Assembly: GCA_016873165.1 (NCBI GenBank)
Contig: VGXV01000003.1
Span: 79,679-143,678 of the forward strand
Length of the DNA stretch: 64,000 nt
Direction of reading: 5' to 3'
Source of the DNA: Planctomycetota bacterium
GTDB lineage: Bacteria; Planctomycetota; Brocadiia; Brocadiales; Brocadiaceae
Every line of letters begins with the position of its first letter. Position 1 is the stretch's first letter. Made by a program: the position numbers and the translations under genes. The notes below the pieces were generated by a model. The model was not told where the DNA came from and did no database searches. It saw only the letters and a list, made by a program, of their open reading frames with translations. Below, in pieces: positions 54,716 to 63,893 of this stretch.

Positions 54716-56770
54716 TTGAGACTATCGCTTACAAAAAAACTTATATTGCTGAGTTTATTGCCATCCATGGTGACAGGTTTTTTTCTTTATACTGTTATTG
54801 ACGGGAAAATACGCGTAAAAACGGAGGCAAACAGGATAAACGCATTAAGCGAATACATTATCAATGCCAGCGGACTATTGCATGAATTGCAGAAGGAACG
54901 AGGTGCTTCCGCAGTGTACGTGGCAAGCGGAGGCAAAAAGATGGCGGAAGAGTTGCCGGTTGCCAGGGGCGATGCCGACAAGGCTCTGGCGCCTTTTCAT
55001 GAGTTTATGAAATCATTTAACGTAAAACAGTACGGCGATGAATTTAATTCTGCCGTAAATCTCATCCTGAATGATATTAAGGATCTCCCCGGAAAGAGAA
55101 ATCAGATAATCAGCCTTTCCATAAATAAGGATGAAACCATACAGTATTTTACGGCAATGAATGCGCATTTTACCCAATCCTTTGAACATGTTGCTCTGAT
55201 GTCGAATCACCCGGAGATTTCAAATTCCGTATCGGCCTATGTGAATTTTATTTCGGCAAAGGAACTGTCGGGGGTTGAAAGGGCGGTTATGGGGGGAATA
55301 ACCGTGGCAAACAAGGCAATCAGTTCCGCCGACCTGGACAAATGGATGACGGTCTGGAAAGGCAGTGAGAGGTTGATAAGGAATTTCGAATACCTCGCGT
55401 CTCCGGAAGCGCTGGCTTTCTATAAATCAAACCATAACGGACAGGTGGTGGAAACGGTATCAAATATACGAAAACTGCTGCTGGAAAATGCCAATGCGGG
55501 ACAATTCGCTGTTACCGGCCAGGAGGTGTTTGAAGCCGCGACAAAACGGATTAACGTTTTGAAAAATATTGAAGACTTTCAGGCGGAGAAAATAAAAATA
55601 CTCTCTGATGCAATAGTGGCGGATGCGGGAAATGGCGTCATTATGTACTCCATCATTGGCGGAACGGCGCTGGGAGCGGTTTTTTTCCTGACGTTGTTTC
55701 TGATAAAAGGAATATACAGGATGTTTGGCAATGAACCTCAGGTAATAGAAGACATTGCCAGAAAAATATCACAGGGCGATCTGACCGTGACATTTACTAC
55801 GAAGAACAAACCATTGTCAGGCGTATATGCGGCTATTAAACACATGGCGGAGAATCTCAGGCAAATTGTGAGCGATGTAAAATCGACTGCGGACAATGTG
55901 GCCGTCAGCAGTTCGGAAGTAAGTTCCGGTTCGGAGCAGATGTCTCAGGGCGCCGCAGAACAGGCTGCCACCGCGGAGCAGACATCTTCTTCCATGAATG
56001 AAATAGCCTCTATCATTAAGCAGAATGCGGATAATGCGCAACAGACGGAAAAGATTTCAAAAAGGTGCGCGGAGGATGCGGGCAAAGGCGGAAACGCCGT
56101 GACGAAAACCGTGAAGGCAATGAAAGATATTGCGGAAAAGATCGCGATTATCAGGGAAATTGCCAGGCAGACCGATCTCCTGGCGCTTAATGCGGCAATC
56201 GAGGCGGCGCGCGCGGGTGAACACGGCAAAGGATTTGCCGTGGTGGCTGCGGAGGTAAGAAAACTTGCGGAGCGCAGTCAAACCGCTGCGGAGCAGATTG
56301 ATCACCTGTCAACATCGAGCGTTGAGGTTGCGGAAGGCGCCGGCAATATGCTGATGCAATTGGTTCCCGATATACAAAAAACAGCGGAACTTGTTCAGGA
56401 AATCAACGCTGCAAGCAGCGAACAGAGCAAGGGAGTCGAAGAAGTGAATAAATCAATTCAACAACTGGACACAGTGATACAGCAAAATGCGGCGGCGGCG
56501 GAACAAATGGCTTCCACTTCGATGAACCTTTCTCATCAGGCGCAACAGTTAAAGGATACCATCGGTTTTTTCAAAACGGAAGAGAATGGCAAAATGGCAA
56601 TGAATGCCGCTCTGACGGACGAAGAGAGCTCCGGCGTAAAATACCGTGAAGCGCAGCAGTCCGTCCGGAAAAAAGCGGATGGGAATGCAAAGAAACGGGA
56701 CAGGTTAGTCATAGCAACGAATAATCCTCGGGATAGTTCGCTGGAAGTAAAAAATGCAGCGGATAATTAA
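54716..56770 (+). CDS. Methyl-accepting chemotaxis protein with NIT (nitrate/nitrite-sensing) domain
   Basis: The 684-residue protein has TM1 (about 7-27), an all-helical external domain (about 40-290) opening with [20 protein letters not shown], the NIT-domain signature, TM2 (about 306-328), HAMP, and a signalling domain with [23 protein letters not shown] domains respond to nitrate and/or nitrite in characterised sensors; nitrite is the central substrate of anammox bacteria, so a nitrite-taxis role is attractive but inferred. The start is TTG at 54716 with GGAG 9 nt upstream; no nearby ATG fits. The signalling half is nearly identical to that of the preceding MCP. Confidence 0.93.
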   Translation: MRLSLTKKLILLSLLPSMVTGFFLYTVIDGKIRVKTEANRINALSEYIINASGLLHELQKERGASAVYVASGGKKMAEELPVARGDADKALAPFHEFMKSFNVKQYGDEFNSAVNLILNDIKDLPGKRNQIISLSINKDETIQYFTAMNAHFTQSFEHVALMSNHPEISNSVSAYVNFISAKELSGVERAVMGGITVANKAISSADLDKWMTVWKGSERLIRNFEYLASPEALAFYKSNHNGQVVETVSNIRKLLLENANAGQFAVTGQEVFEAATKRINVLKNIEDFQAEKIKILSDAIVADAGNGVIMYSIIGGTALGAVFFLTLFLIKGIYRMFGNEPQVIEDIARKISQGDLTVTFTTKNKPLSGVYAAIKHMAENLRQIVSDVKSTADNVAVSSSEVSSGSEQMSQGAAEQAATAEQTSSSMNEIASIIKQNADNAQQTEKISKRCAEDAGKGGNAVTKTVKAMKDIAEKIAIIREIARQTDLLALNAAIEAARAGEHGKGFAVVAAEVRKLAERSQTAAEQIDHLSTSSVEVAEGAGNMLMQLVPDIQKTAELVQEINAASSEQSKGVEEVNKSIQQLDTVIQQNAAAAEQMASTSMNLSHQAQQLKDTIGFFKTEENGKMAMNAALTDEESSGVKYREAQQSVRKKADGNAKKRDRLVIATNNPRDSSLEVKNAADN

Positions 56771-57131
56771 ATGGTAAGGGATTTCAATCTTTGTAGGGTG
56801 GGCAATGCCCACCGTCTCACGTTGCTTGTAGAGACGCATAGCAATGCGTCTCTACGTTTGGTGGGTAATGCCCACCCAACTCTGTTAAAAGTTGCCGAAG
56901 GCCTAATTAAATGCTAAGGAATTTCAAAATTTGCATTATAGTTGTGTCAGACAACCCCCTGCACCCCCTTTTCTAAGGGGGACTAAAGGAAAACCCCCTT
57001 TTCTAAGGGGGAACTAAAGGAAATCCCCCTTAATAAAGGGGGTGCGGGGGTTGTTTTTTACCGATATTTGTCTTGTATCTAAAAGTCGCTGCCAAAGGCA
57101 GCCTAGCTTATAAATATGAGGAGAGAAAGGC
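56771..57131. repeat. Repeat-filled spacer between MCP and cheW
   Basis: It contains a TGGGTAATGCCCACC/GGTGGGCATTGCCCACC palindrome around a GTAGAGACGC hairpin (56795-56880; inner hairpin 56828-56855), a GGCCTAATTAAATG...AGGAATTTC terminus (56900-56930), and inverted CCCCCTGCACCCCCTT and AAGGGGGTGCGGGGG blocks (56953-57056). Confidence 0.8.
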
Positions 57132-57650
57132 ATGAGTGTGACAGAATTGACAAAAACAACGCAGTTTTTGACTTTTATATTAGACGCAGAGGTCTTTGCG
57201 ATAAATATTACACAGGTGCGGGAGGTGCTTGATTTTACCACAATCACAAAGGTTCCGAGAACGCCGGATTTTATGCTTGGCGTTATTAATCTCAGGGGCA
57301 CGGTTGTTCCGGTAATCGATATGAGGAAAAAATTCGGGATTGAGAAAGCCGACAAAACAATAAAGTCATGCATTGTTATTATGGAAGTCGAACTGGATGG
57401 GGAAATAACCGTTCTCGGCGCACTGGTAGATTCGGTGCGGGAAGTACTGGAACTTGAACCCGACCAGATCGAGCCTGCTCCCAGAATAGGAACCAGATTA
57501 AAAACAGAGTTTATCCTTGGCATGGGAAAACGTGACGAACAATTCATTATTATCCTTGATGTCAATAAAGTGTTTTCCGCGGATGAACTTGCCTTGCAGC
57601 AAATTGCGACAAGTAAGGAACATTTGAATGACGCAAAAGATGTCGCGTAA
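57132..57650 (+). CDS. cheW: Chemotaxis coupling protein CheW
   Basis: The 172-residue CheW fold has FLTFILDAEVFAINITQVREVLDF, ITKVPRTPDFMLGVINLRGTVVPVIDMRKKFG (split), and LVDSVREVLELEPDQIEPAP. It links the MCP tips to the CheA P5 domain. GAGGAGAGAAAGG precedes the ATG. Adjacent genes are cheR and cheB, which supply adaptation. Confidence 0.96.
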   Translation: MSVTELTKTTQFLTFILDAEVFAINITQVREVLDFTTITKVPRTPDFMLGVINLRGTVVPVIDMRKKFGIEKADKTIKSCIVIMEVELDGEITVLGALVDSVREVLELEPDQIEPAPRIGTRLKTEFILGMGKRDEQFIIILDVNKVFSADELALQQIATSKEHLNDAKDVA

Positions 57651-57679
57651 TACACGCCCTGTTATTTGAAAGTGTATGA

Positions 57680-57728
57680 TGAAAAACCCACCCCTTACCC
57701 CTCCCGGGAGGGGTAAGGGGTGGGTAAA
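57680..57728. repeat. CCCCTCCC-type hairpin
   Basis: ACCCACCCCTTACCCCTCCC faces GGGAGGGGTAAGGGGTGGGT, a perfect 23-bp stem just after cheW. It could act as a transcript-processing or termination structure before cheR. Confidence 0.8.
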
Positions 57729-57816
57729 ATACCACATAACATACACCACAGATACACAGCCATTGTTAAAACGTTCATCTTAACGCGAGAATAGTAAAAA
57801 TAATGAAATAGTCATC

Positions 57817-58686
57817 ATGCACACAAATGATCTTATGAATGAAATAATTACGGAAACCATGTCTCATGAAGATTTTGCGCGGTTTAGCAAATTTATTTAT
57901 GACGATTATGGAATAAAACTGACATCATCAAAAAAAACAATGCTGGAGTCGAGACTGCAAAGGAGATTGCGCAATCTCGATATAAAAACGTTCAGCGATT
58001 ACTATGATTTTGTGTTTAGCGCAGACGGCATTAAGAATGAAATAGTTCATCTTATTGATGCGGTGACCACGAACAAGACCGATTTTTTCCGCGAACCGGG
58101 TTGTTTTGACTACTTATCGCGAAATGCGCTGTCAAGGCTTATAGAGTCGCATGGAGCGGGCATTTGCAGAGAGCTTCGCGTCTGGAGCGCAGGATGTTCC
58201 AGCGGTGAGGAACCTTACACCCTTGCAATGGTGCTGGATAGTTTTAAAAGCAGGCAACCGGATTTCCGGTTTTCAATCCTTGCCACGGATATTTCCACAA
58301 GAATGCTTAAAATTGCAGCCAGGGCGGTGTACGAACAGGAAAGAATTCTACCGGTGCCGGATGCTGAAAAAAGGAAATATTTTATGACGAGTAAGGATGC
58401 AAAAAAAAATCTGGTGCGAATTGTTCCGGAATTAAGATCCCGTGTCACATTTCGAAGGCTGAATTTAATGGAGAGAGACTTTGGAATTGGAGAACACATG
58501 GACATTATCTTTTGCCGGAATGTCATTATCTATTTTGACAGAAACACTCAGGAAAAATTGCTGAATCGGTTAAGCGGCTATTTGATTCGCGGAGGATATC
58601 TTATCCTGGGACACTCGGAAATCCTGACGAACATGGATGTTCCTTTAGAGCGGGTGGCGCCTACCGTGTATATGAAAAAAAGATGA
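57817..58686 (+). CDS. cheR: Chemotaxis protein methyltransferase CheR
   Basis: The 289-residue protein has an N-terminal helical domain ([29 protein letters not shown], split). The SAM-binding domain has [63 protein letters not shown] (split) and [12 protein letters not shown]. It methylates receptor glutamates with S-adenosylmethionine. Its stop overlaps the cheB start as ATGA. Confidence 0.96.
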   Translation: MHTNDLMNEIITETMSHEDFARFSKFIYDDYGIKLTSSKKTMLESRLQRRLRNLDIKTFSDYYDFVFSADGIKNEIVHLIDAVTTNKTDFFREPGCFDYLSRNALSRLIESHGAGICRELRVWSAGCSSGEEPYTLAMVLDSFKSRQPDFRFSILATDISTRMLKIAARAVYEQERILPVPDAEKRKYFMTSKDAKKNLVRIVPELRSRVTFRRLNLMERDFGIGEHMDIIFCRNVIIYFDRNTQEKLLNRLSGYLIRGGYLILGHSEILTNMDVPLERVAPTVYMKKR

Positions 58687-59753
58687 AAAAGAAGATACGG
58701 GTGCTCATTGTTGATGATTCGGCTGTGGTGCGCCAGGCATTGCAGGAAATACTTTCTTCCGATAACGAAATTGAAATTATGGCGACGGCGGCGGATCCTA
58801 TAATTGCGGCAGAGAAAATGCGCCATGAAGTGCCGGATGTCATTACCCTGGATGTGGAAATGCCCCGCATGGACGGCATTACGTTTTTGCAAAAGATTAT
58901 GAGCCAGCACCCTATGCCGGTGGTTATCTGTTCAAGCCTGGCGGCAAACGGATGCGAAACGACGTTCAAGGCGCTGGAATACGGGGCGGTGGGCATTATC
59001 GAAAAGCCGAAATTGGGGAAAAAAGAATTTTTCCGGGAAAACAGCATACGGATTTGCGACGCCGTAAAATCGGCGTCGCTTGCCCGTTTGCAGCGCATAC
59101 CGGAACGGTCATTTACCGTCAGGCCAAAGCTTACGGCGGATGCGATTCTTACAAAACCGGATTCAAAGGCAATGGTGCAAACCACCGAGAAAATCATTGT
59201 CGTTGGCGCATCCACCGGAGGCACAGAAGCCCTCCGGATTTTTCTTGAGGAGCTTCCTTTGGATTCCCCGGGCATTGTTATTGTGCAGCACATGCCGGAA
59301 ACCTTTACTGCCGCCTTTGCCAAACGGCTCGATTCTCTCTGCAAAATTTCGGTAAAGGAGGCGGAAAATGACGATACCGTCATTCGCGGACAGGCGCTGA
59401 TTGCGCCGGGAAACCGTCACACACTGCTGAAACGAAGCGGGGCACGATATTATATTGAAATAAAAGAGGGTCCCCTCGTGTGCCGGCATCGTCCGTCTGT
59501 GGACGTGCTTTTCCGTTCTGCGGCAAGATATGCGGGTAAAAATGCGGTAGGAGTCATTATGACGGGCATGGGAGATGACGGGGCGAGGGGCATGCGTGAA
59601 ATGAAAGAGGCAGGCGCGTTTACTATTGCCCAGGACGAGGCTACTTCGGTGGTCTTTGGAATGCCGAATGAGGCGATCAAACGGGGAGGTGTTGACAAGA
59701 TATTGCCGCTGGAGGAGATTTCCCGGTCTGTGGTGAAGCTATGCGAAACATAA
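58683..59753 (+). CDS. cheB: Chemotaxis protein-glutamate methylesterase CheB
   Basis: In this 356-residue protein the receiver carries phospho-acceptor D57 ([12 protein letters not shown]). The esterase domain has the catalytic triad in GASTGG (S177), VQHMPETF (H203) and [10 protein letters not shown] (D298 or D299). It removes methyl groups from receptors and deamidates glutamines, opposing CheR. The start overlaps the cheR stop by 4 bp. Confidence 0.97.
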   Translation: MKKKIRVLIVDDSAVVRQALQEILSSDNEIEIMATAADPIIAAEKMRHEVPDVITLDVEMPRMDGITFLQKIMSQHPMPVVICSSLAANGCETTFKALEYGAVGIIEKPKLGKKEFFRENSIRICDAVKSASLARLQRIPERSFTVRPKLTADAILTKPDSKAMVQTTEKIIVVGASTGGTEALRIFLEELPLDSPGIVIVQHMPETFTAAFAKRLDSLCKISVKEAENDDTVIRGQALIAPGNRHTLLKRSGARYYIEIKEGPLVCRHRPSVDVLFRSAARYAGKNAVGVIMTGMGDDGARGMREMKEAGAFTIAQDEATSVVFGMPNEAIKRGGVDKILPLEEISRSVVKLCET

Positions 59754-59817
59754 TATAAAGTGAAATTCCCTGCCGAATGCGCATTGCGGAAAAGAGCGTA
59801 ATTGAGGCGCGCGTTTT

Positions 59818-60951
59818 ATGAAAATCCTTATTGCTGATGACAGCAAATCCATGCGAAAAATGCTTTTTACTCTCCTGGAACAGGAAGGGTACAAGGTCGT
59901 TGTCACTGAAAACGGAAAGCAGGCATGGAACATCCTTCAGAATGAGGCGCTGCACCTTGCCATTTTGGATATTGTAATGCCGGATATTAACGGTTTGGAA
60001 CTGTTAAGAAAGATCAGAAGTTCCGAGTCAACCGCGGATATTCCCGTGCTTATTCTGACAAGTTCAACGAAAATAGACCTTAAGACTCAGGCGCTTGATC
60101 TCGGGGCTTCCGATTTGCTCAGCAAACCGTTTTCCAGAGAGGATTTGCTGGCACGCGTCAGGAATATGGTGCGGACAAAATCATATCAGGACGGGATAAA
60201 AATCAAAAATGAATTTCTTGAGCAAAAAATTAAAGAACGGACACAGGAACTGAAGGATTCACAAATGGACTTGATCTGGAGACTCGGCAGGGTGGCAGAA
60301 TTCAGGGATTCGGGCACGGGAAATCATATTTTCAGGGTGGGGTGCTACTGCCAGATTATCGCAAAAAAACTTGGAATGAACCGGGATTTTACCGACACAA
60401 TTTTTTTAAGCAGCCAGCTTCATGACATCGGGAAAATAGGTATTCCTGATACCATTCTTTTAAAACAAGGGCCGCTGTCTGCCGAAGAACGCGAACTTAT
60501 GAAAAACCACTGCTCAATAGGCGCGGAAATGCTCAGACAGGATTACAAAACCAGCAGCCGGTTTGCAGCAAAAAGCAATTTCTATTCGCATAATATGGTC
60601 GATAAAAACGCAATTAACCCTACAATAGACACTGCCTCCACCATAGCGTTGACACATCATGAACGATGGGACGGGAATGGTTATCCGTTCGGTTTATTAA
60701 AAGGTGAAATTCCGCTGGAATCAAGGATTGTTGCCATTGCGGACGTGTATGACGCATTGCGCGCCGCCAGACCATATAAACAAGCCTATTCGGAGAAAGA
60801 AACCATATCAATCATGAAAAAGGAATCCGGCAATCACTTTGATCCGCTGGTGTACTGTGCCTTTGAGAATTCCTACAACGAATTGAACTACATTTATGAT
60901 CAATTTTCCGATGAATTGCATTGTAAGACAGAAATTGGTGCGTCACGTTAA
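59818..60951 (+). CDS. REC-HD-GYP response regulator, putative c-di-GMP phosphodiesterase
   Basis: The 377-residue protein has a receiver (ILIADDSKSMRKML, LAILDIVMPDING, Lys in LLSKPFSRE), a coiled linker (QKIKERTQELKDSQMDL), and an HD-GYP domain with LHDIGKIGIPDTIL and HHERWDGNGYPFGLLKGEIPLESRIVAIADVYDALRAARPYK (split). Between the HD and GYP motifs is an extra segment of about 35 residues (SSRFAAKSNFYSHNMVDKNA) not usual in the family. Its place after cheB suggests that CheA or another kinase phosphorylates it, tying chemotaxis to c-di-GMP removal (inference). Confidence 0.94.
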   Translation: MKILIADDSKSMRKMLFTLLEQEGYKVVVTENGKQAWNILQNEALHLAILDIVMPDINGLELLRKIRSSESTADIPVLILTSSTKIDLKTQALDLGASDLLSKPFSREDLLARVRNMVRTKSYQDGIKIKNEFLEQKIKERTQELKDSQMDLIWRLGRVAEFRDSGTGNHIFRVGCYCQIIAKKLGMNRDFTDTIFLSSQLHDIGKIGIPDTILLKQGPLSAEERELMKNHCSIGAEMLRQDYKTSSRFAAKSNFYSHNMVDKNAINPTIDTASTIALTHHERWDGNGYPFGLLKGEIPLESRIVAIADVYDALRAARPYKQAYSEKETISIMKKESGNHFDPLVYCAFENSYNELNYIYDQFSDELHCKTEIGASR

Positions 60952-60989
60952 ATAAAAATTTTTCTTCAGATTTCGAAGGGAGAATATAA

Positions 60990-61397
60990 ATGGGAGTAAA
61001 CTTTGAATGGCGCGATGAATACAACACCGGGTTGGATGAGATTGATATACAACATAAGAGATTTTTACACATGATAAACGCTCTTTATGAACTGGATAAC
61101 CGTCCGGTTAAAAACCCCGGCATGCAGAAATTATTGGATGAACTGGTCAATTACGCCCGCTTTCATTTTCAGAGTGAAGAATTATTGATGATCAGTTATA
61201 AATATCCGAATCTCTATGATCAGAAAAAAGAACATGAGAAATTAATGAATGATCTGAATAAAAAAGCCGAAGAAGTGAAACTATCAAATGGCAATGTGTC
61301 GAAGATGTTATTATTTCTCGTTAAATGGTTTGCAGGCCATACGACATTTCTTGACAAAGAAATGGGCGCTTATATAAGCAAACAAAGAAACATTTAA
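60990..61397 (+). CDS. Bacteriohemerythrin with one iron ligand replaced
   Basis: The 135-residue protein keeps H22 (DIQHKR), H59 and E63 (ARFHFQSEE), H82 (EHEKL), H117 and D122 (AGHTTFLDKE). The first His of the HxxxH pair is Gln (Q78 of YDQKKEH). Six of seven ligands remain, so the di-iron site may be altered, opening a coordination position or weakening iron. It follows the REC-HD-GYP gene by 38 bp with AAGGGAG before its ATG, so the two are likely co-transcribed. It could sense O2 or NO for the phosphodiesterase (inference). Confidence 0.93.
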   Translation: MGVNFEWRDEYNTGLDEIDIQHKRFLHMINALYELDNRPVKNPGMQKLLDELVNYARFHFQSEELLMISYKYPNLYDQKKEHEKLMNDLNKKAEEVKLSNGNVSKMLLFLVKWFAGHTTFLDKEMGAYISKQRNI

Positions 61398-61416
61398 TCA
61401 GGAAATAGCAAAATGT

Positions 61417-61571
61417 TTGCAACCCTTTAGTCTTTTGAAAAAGTAGGGGCGAAGCATTTGCCCGTTTTGGGTATGAACGCATTTATGCCAAATTCATGGC
61501 AAATGCTTCGCCCCTGCAGTGATCGGAAAATATCGCTATTATTGGAATTTTTCAAAAAACTAAAGTGTTGC
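61417..61571. mobile_element. Family 1-type MITE-like element with GGGGCGAAGCATTTG hairpin (155 bp)
   Basis: Left end GCAACCCTTTAGTCTTTTG, right end CAAAAAACTAAAGTGTTGC; the interior hairpin is GGGGCGAAGCATTTGCC facing GGCAAATGCTTCGCCCC. Its flanks AAATGTTT and (one base on) AAATATTT may be a decayed target duplication. It is inserted at the left edge of copy C. Confidence 0.7.
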
Positions 61572-61572
61572 T

Positions 61573-62096
61573 AAATATTTATCCATGACTTAACCCCATG
61601 CTGAAGCATGGGGTTAAGGGGGAAAATAATCATGGGCTTCAGCCCTGAGGTAAAGGGGTGCATTCCCGCTTTTTTGTAAAAAACTTATTATTTATGTAGG
61701 ATGGGTCAAAGCCTGTCCTGAGCTTGCCGAATGGACGAAGCAGACCCATCAATCATATTCTTTATTGGCTTATTGACTCTATTCACCTGAAGTCATCGTA
61801 ACACCATATTTTATAATGGCTTTTTGACAATATCTATTGAGAAAATATCGAATCATTGATCCTCTGTATAGACAAACATTTATAGCCAATCGGGTGAGCA
61901 GGGTCAATAAGCAATTCTTTATTTTGATGGGTGCGCTGGCGCTTCACCCATCCTTATAACTGTACCAGAAGGTCATGGCTAAAGCCCCTGCCTGCCGTGC
62001 GGAGGTAATGGATGTGAGATTTGCTCTATGCGTCAATATTAGAGATGCCTTATAATAAAGAAAATCGAAGCCTTTTTCAAAAAGCTAAAGTGTTAG
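61573..62096. mobile_element. Family 1 copy C, split by later insertions
   Basis: 61583-61655 (ATCCATGACTTAACCCCATG through CAGCCCTGAGGTAAAG) and 61968-62096 (CTGTACCAGAAGGTCATGG through AAAGCTAAAGTGTTAGG) align to the two parts of copy B. About 310 bp between them are foreign. They start GGGTGCATTCCCGCTTTTTTG (a family 2-like end) and contain GATGGGTC/GACCCATC and GATGGGTGCGCTGG palindromes. The left terminus is altered by the adjacent 61417 element. Confidence 0.78.
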
Positions 62097-62377
62097 GAAT
62101 GTTTTGATGGGCGGATGCAGATCATAGTTTAAGAAAATATAGCAAAACAAAATAGAAAATGCCTTTTCTATCGCTAAACATTTCATAAATTGCCAGTATG
62201 TATGCTAATACGATAATTTCTTGACAAGGAAAACGGATAATGATAGACTCCGAAAAATTGCTTACCCCTTGGCGGGTTCAGGTCTGTGGCCTGAACTCTT
62301 AAGTTTATCCGGGGGCGAACGCTGGTTACGGGTGGTAGCAGAATCACTGCTTCATCGGAGAAGATAGTAGAAAAAGT
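62097..62377. other. Unexplained intergenic segment with promoter-like start
   Basis: TTGACA at 62221 with TAGACT 17 nt downstream resembles a sigma-70 promoter. The following 130 bp (GGCGGGTTCAGGTCTGTGGC, CTGAACTC, GGGGGCGAACGCTGG, GGGTGGTAGCAGAATCACTG) can form short stems but match no repeat family in the window and no RNA family I can name. It may be a leader or small RNA; it is 370 bp or more upstream of glyQ. Confidence 0.3.
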
Positions 62378-62546
62378 GTGGGTTCAGATTGTAACCCAAC
62401 GTCATTAAGTTAAGCAGGTAGGGTGGATTAAGGCGTTGTATTTTACGCCGAATCCACCAATAATATGCACAGGAAAGGTGGATTCGCTGTCGCTTAATCC
62501 ACCCTACTTAACTTAATGACGTTGGATTGTAACCCTGAACCCGCAA
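62378..62546. repeat. Nested palindrome: GGGTTCAG...TTAAG arms around a GGTGGATTAAGG palindrome
   Basis: The outer arms (GTGGGTTCAGATTGTAACCC plus AACGTCATTAAGTTAAG, and the facing CTTAACTTAATGACGTTGG plus ATTGTAACCCTGAACCC) are about 38 bp. The inner arms are GTAGGGTGGATTAAGGCG and the facing GCTTAATCCACCCTAC. A half copy of the outer arm occurs at about 44200-44242. Confidence 0.85.
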
Positions 62547-62743
62547 GAGCAATGAAACAACCCTTCCATTGATAGATGTAGCCATGCAGGGTGGGCGCCG
62601 CCCACCCTGCTTATGAGTGCTGCATTATTTCACAAAACCAAAGTGTCGCCAATTATCAGCCGGTAGCCGGCAAATTAACCCTGAGAGGGTTCCGAACCCT
62701 GACAGGGTTTTAAATACCATATTTTTATCACATTTACCTATGA

Positions 62744-63646
62744 ATGGACGCAATGACATTTCAAGAGATTATTTTAACCTTACAAAAATACTGGGCGGAT
62801 TACGGGTGCATACTCTGGCAGCCGTATGATACGGAAAAGGGTGCGGGGACGTTTAATCCCGCAACATTTCTTAAGGCGCTGGGGCCCGAACCATGGAAAT
62901 GCGCTTATGTAGAGCCTTCCCGACGCCCGACGGACGGCAGATATGGTGAAAATCCAAACAGATTGCAGCATTATTACCAATTTCAGGTAATCGTGAAACC
63001 CGCCCCCGACGATTCTCAGCAAATTTACTTAAACAGTTTGCGGGCGATGGGAATAGACCTCGTGAAGCACGATGTGCGGTTTGTTGAGGACGATTGGGAA
63101 TCTCCCACGCTTGGCGCAACGGGACTGGGGTGGGAGGTCTGGCTGGACGGCATGGAGATCACACAATTTACCTACTTTCAACAGGTGGGCGGTTTTGAGC
63201 TGGAACCGATTACCCTTGAACTTACTTACGGACTCGAACGAGTCGCGATGTTCATCCAGGAAAAGGAGTCGGTGTTTGATCTGGAATGGGTAGAAGGATA
63301 TACCTATGGCGATATCCATAAACTGGATGAAGAACAATTTTCTACATATAATTTCAAGGTCGCAGATACGGCGATGCTTTTTAAGCTTTTTGAATTTTAT
63401 GAAGCGGAATGTCAGAAATTATTGAAAGAAAACCTTCCGTTGCCCGCGTATGATTATGTTATGAAGTGTTCTCATACCTTTAATTTGCTGGATGCGCGGG
63501 GCGCAATCGGCGTTACCCAAAGAACAGGGTACATTAAAAGGGTACGAAATCTTGCCAGAGGCTGCGCCGAAAGCTATATTCAGATGCGTGAATCATTACA
63601 CTGGCCTCTTTTAAAAAATTCCTCTTCTTCCGCAGCGGTCCATTAG
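62744..63646 (+). CDS. glyQ: Glycyl-tRNA synthetase alpha subunit
   Basis: This 300-residue class II synthetase catalytic subunit of the bacterial alpha2-beta2 enzyme has [49 protein letters not shown] (split), [19 protein letters not shown] (split), [13 protein letters not shown] and [12 protein letters not shown], the class II motifs 1-3. It activates glycine and, with GlyS, charges tRNA-Gly. No glyS follows within the 350 bp left in the window. An ATG at 62753 is an alternative start. AACCCTGACAGGGTT repeats lie just upstream (62680-62711). Confidence 0.97.
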   Translation: MDAMTFQEIILTLQKYWADYGCILWQPYDTEKGAGTFNPATFLKALGPEPWKCAYVEPSRRPTDGRYGENPNRLQHYYQFQVIVKPAPDDSQQIYLNSLRAMGIDLVKHDVRFVEDDWESPTLGATGLGWEVWLDGMEITQFTYFQQVGGFELEPITLELTYGLERVAMFIQEKESVFDLEWVEGYTYGDIHKLDEEQFSTYNFKVADTAMLFKLFEFYEAECQKLLKENLPLPAYDYVMKCSHTFNLLDARGAIGVTQRTGYIKRVRNLARGCAESYIQMRESLHWPLLKNSSSSAAVH

Positions 63647-63893
63647 ACGCTGTATGTCTCACCAATAATTCAACGATATAGGGCAGCTTTATTTGGCAGG
63701 ACAATGCCCCTGCCCTATCATGCAAAATATTATGTTCAGGTGTAAGGCTGGCTGGCTGACACACCCATCAAATAAATGAATATGCGGTTGATGAGTCTGC
63801 TCCGGCTATTCGGCAAAGTTTACACTGACCGTTCTATTGTCAAATGTCCCTTTTTTAAAAGATATAAGGATGGATCCTAAATTGGAGAAAAAG
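63647..63893. other. Intergenic region after glyQ
   Basis: There is no supported gene. A minus-strand frame here (63534-63764) overlaps glyQ and has no family character. No repeats of the families above were found. Confidence 0.4.

Noticed and set aside
62290..62340. T-box-like string GGGTGGTAGC upstream of glyQ
   Set aside because: The rest of the T-box antiterminator is missing, there is no terminator before glyQ, and more than 370 bp with repeats intervene.
63534..63764. Minus-strand frame over the end of glyQ
   Set aside because: It overlaps the conserved C-terminus of glyQ and has no recognisable features.
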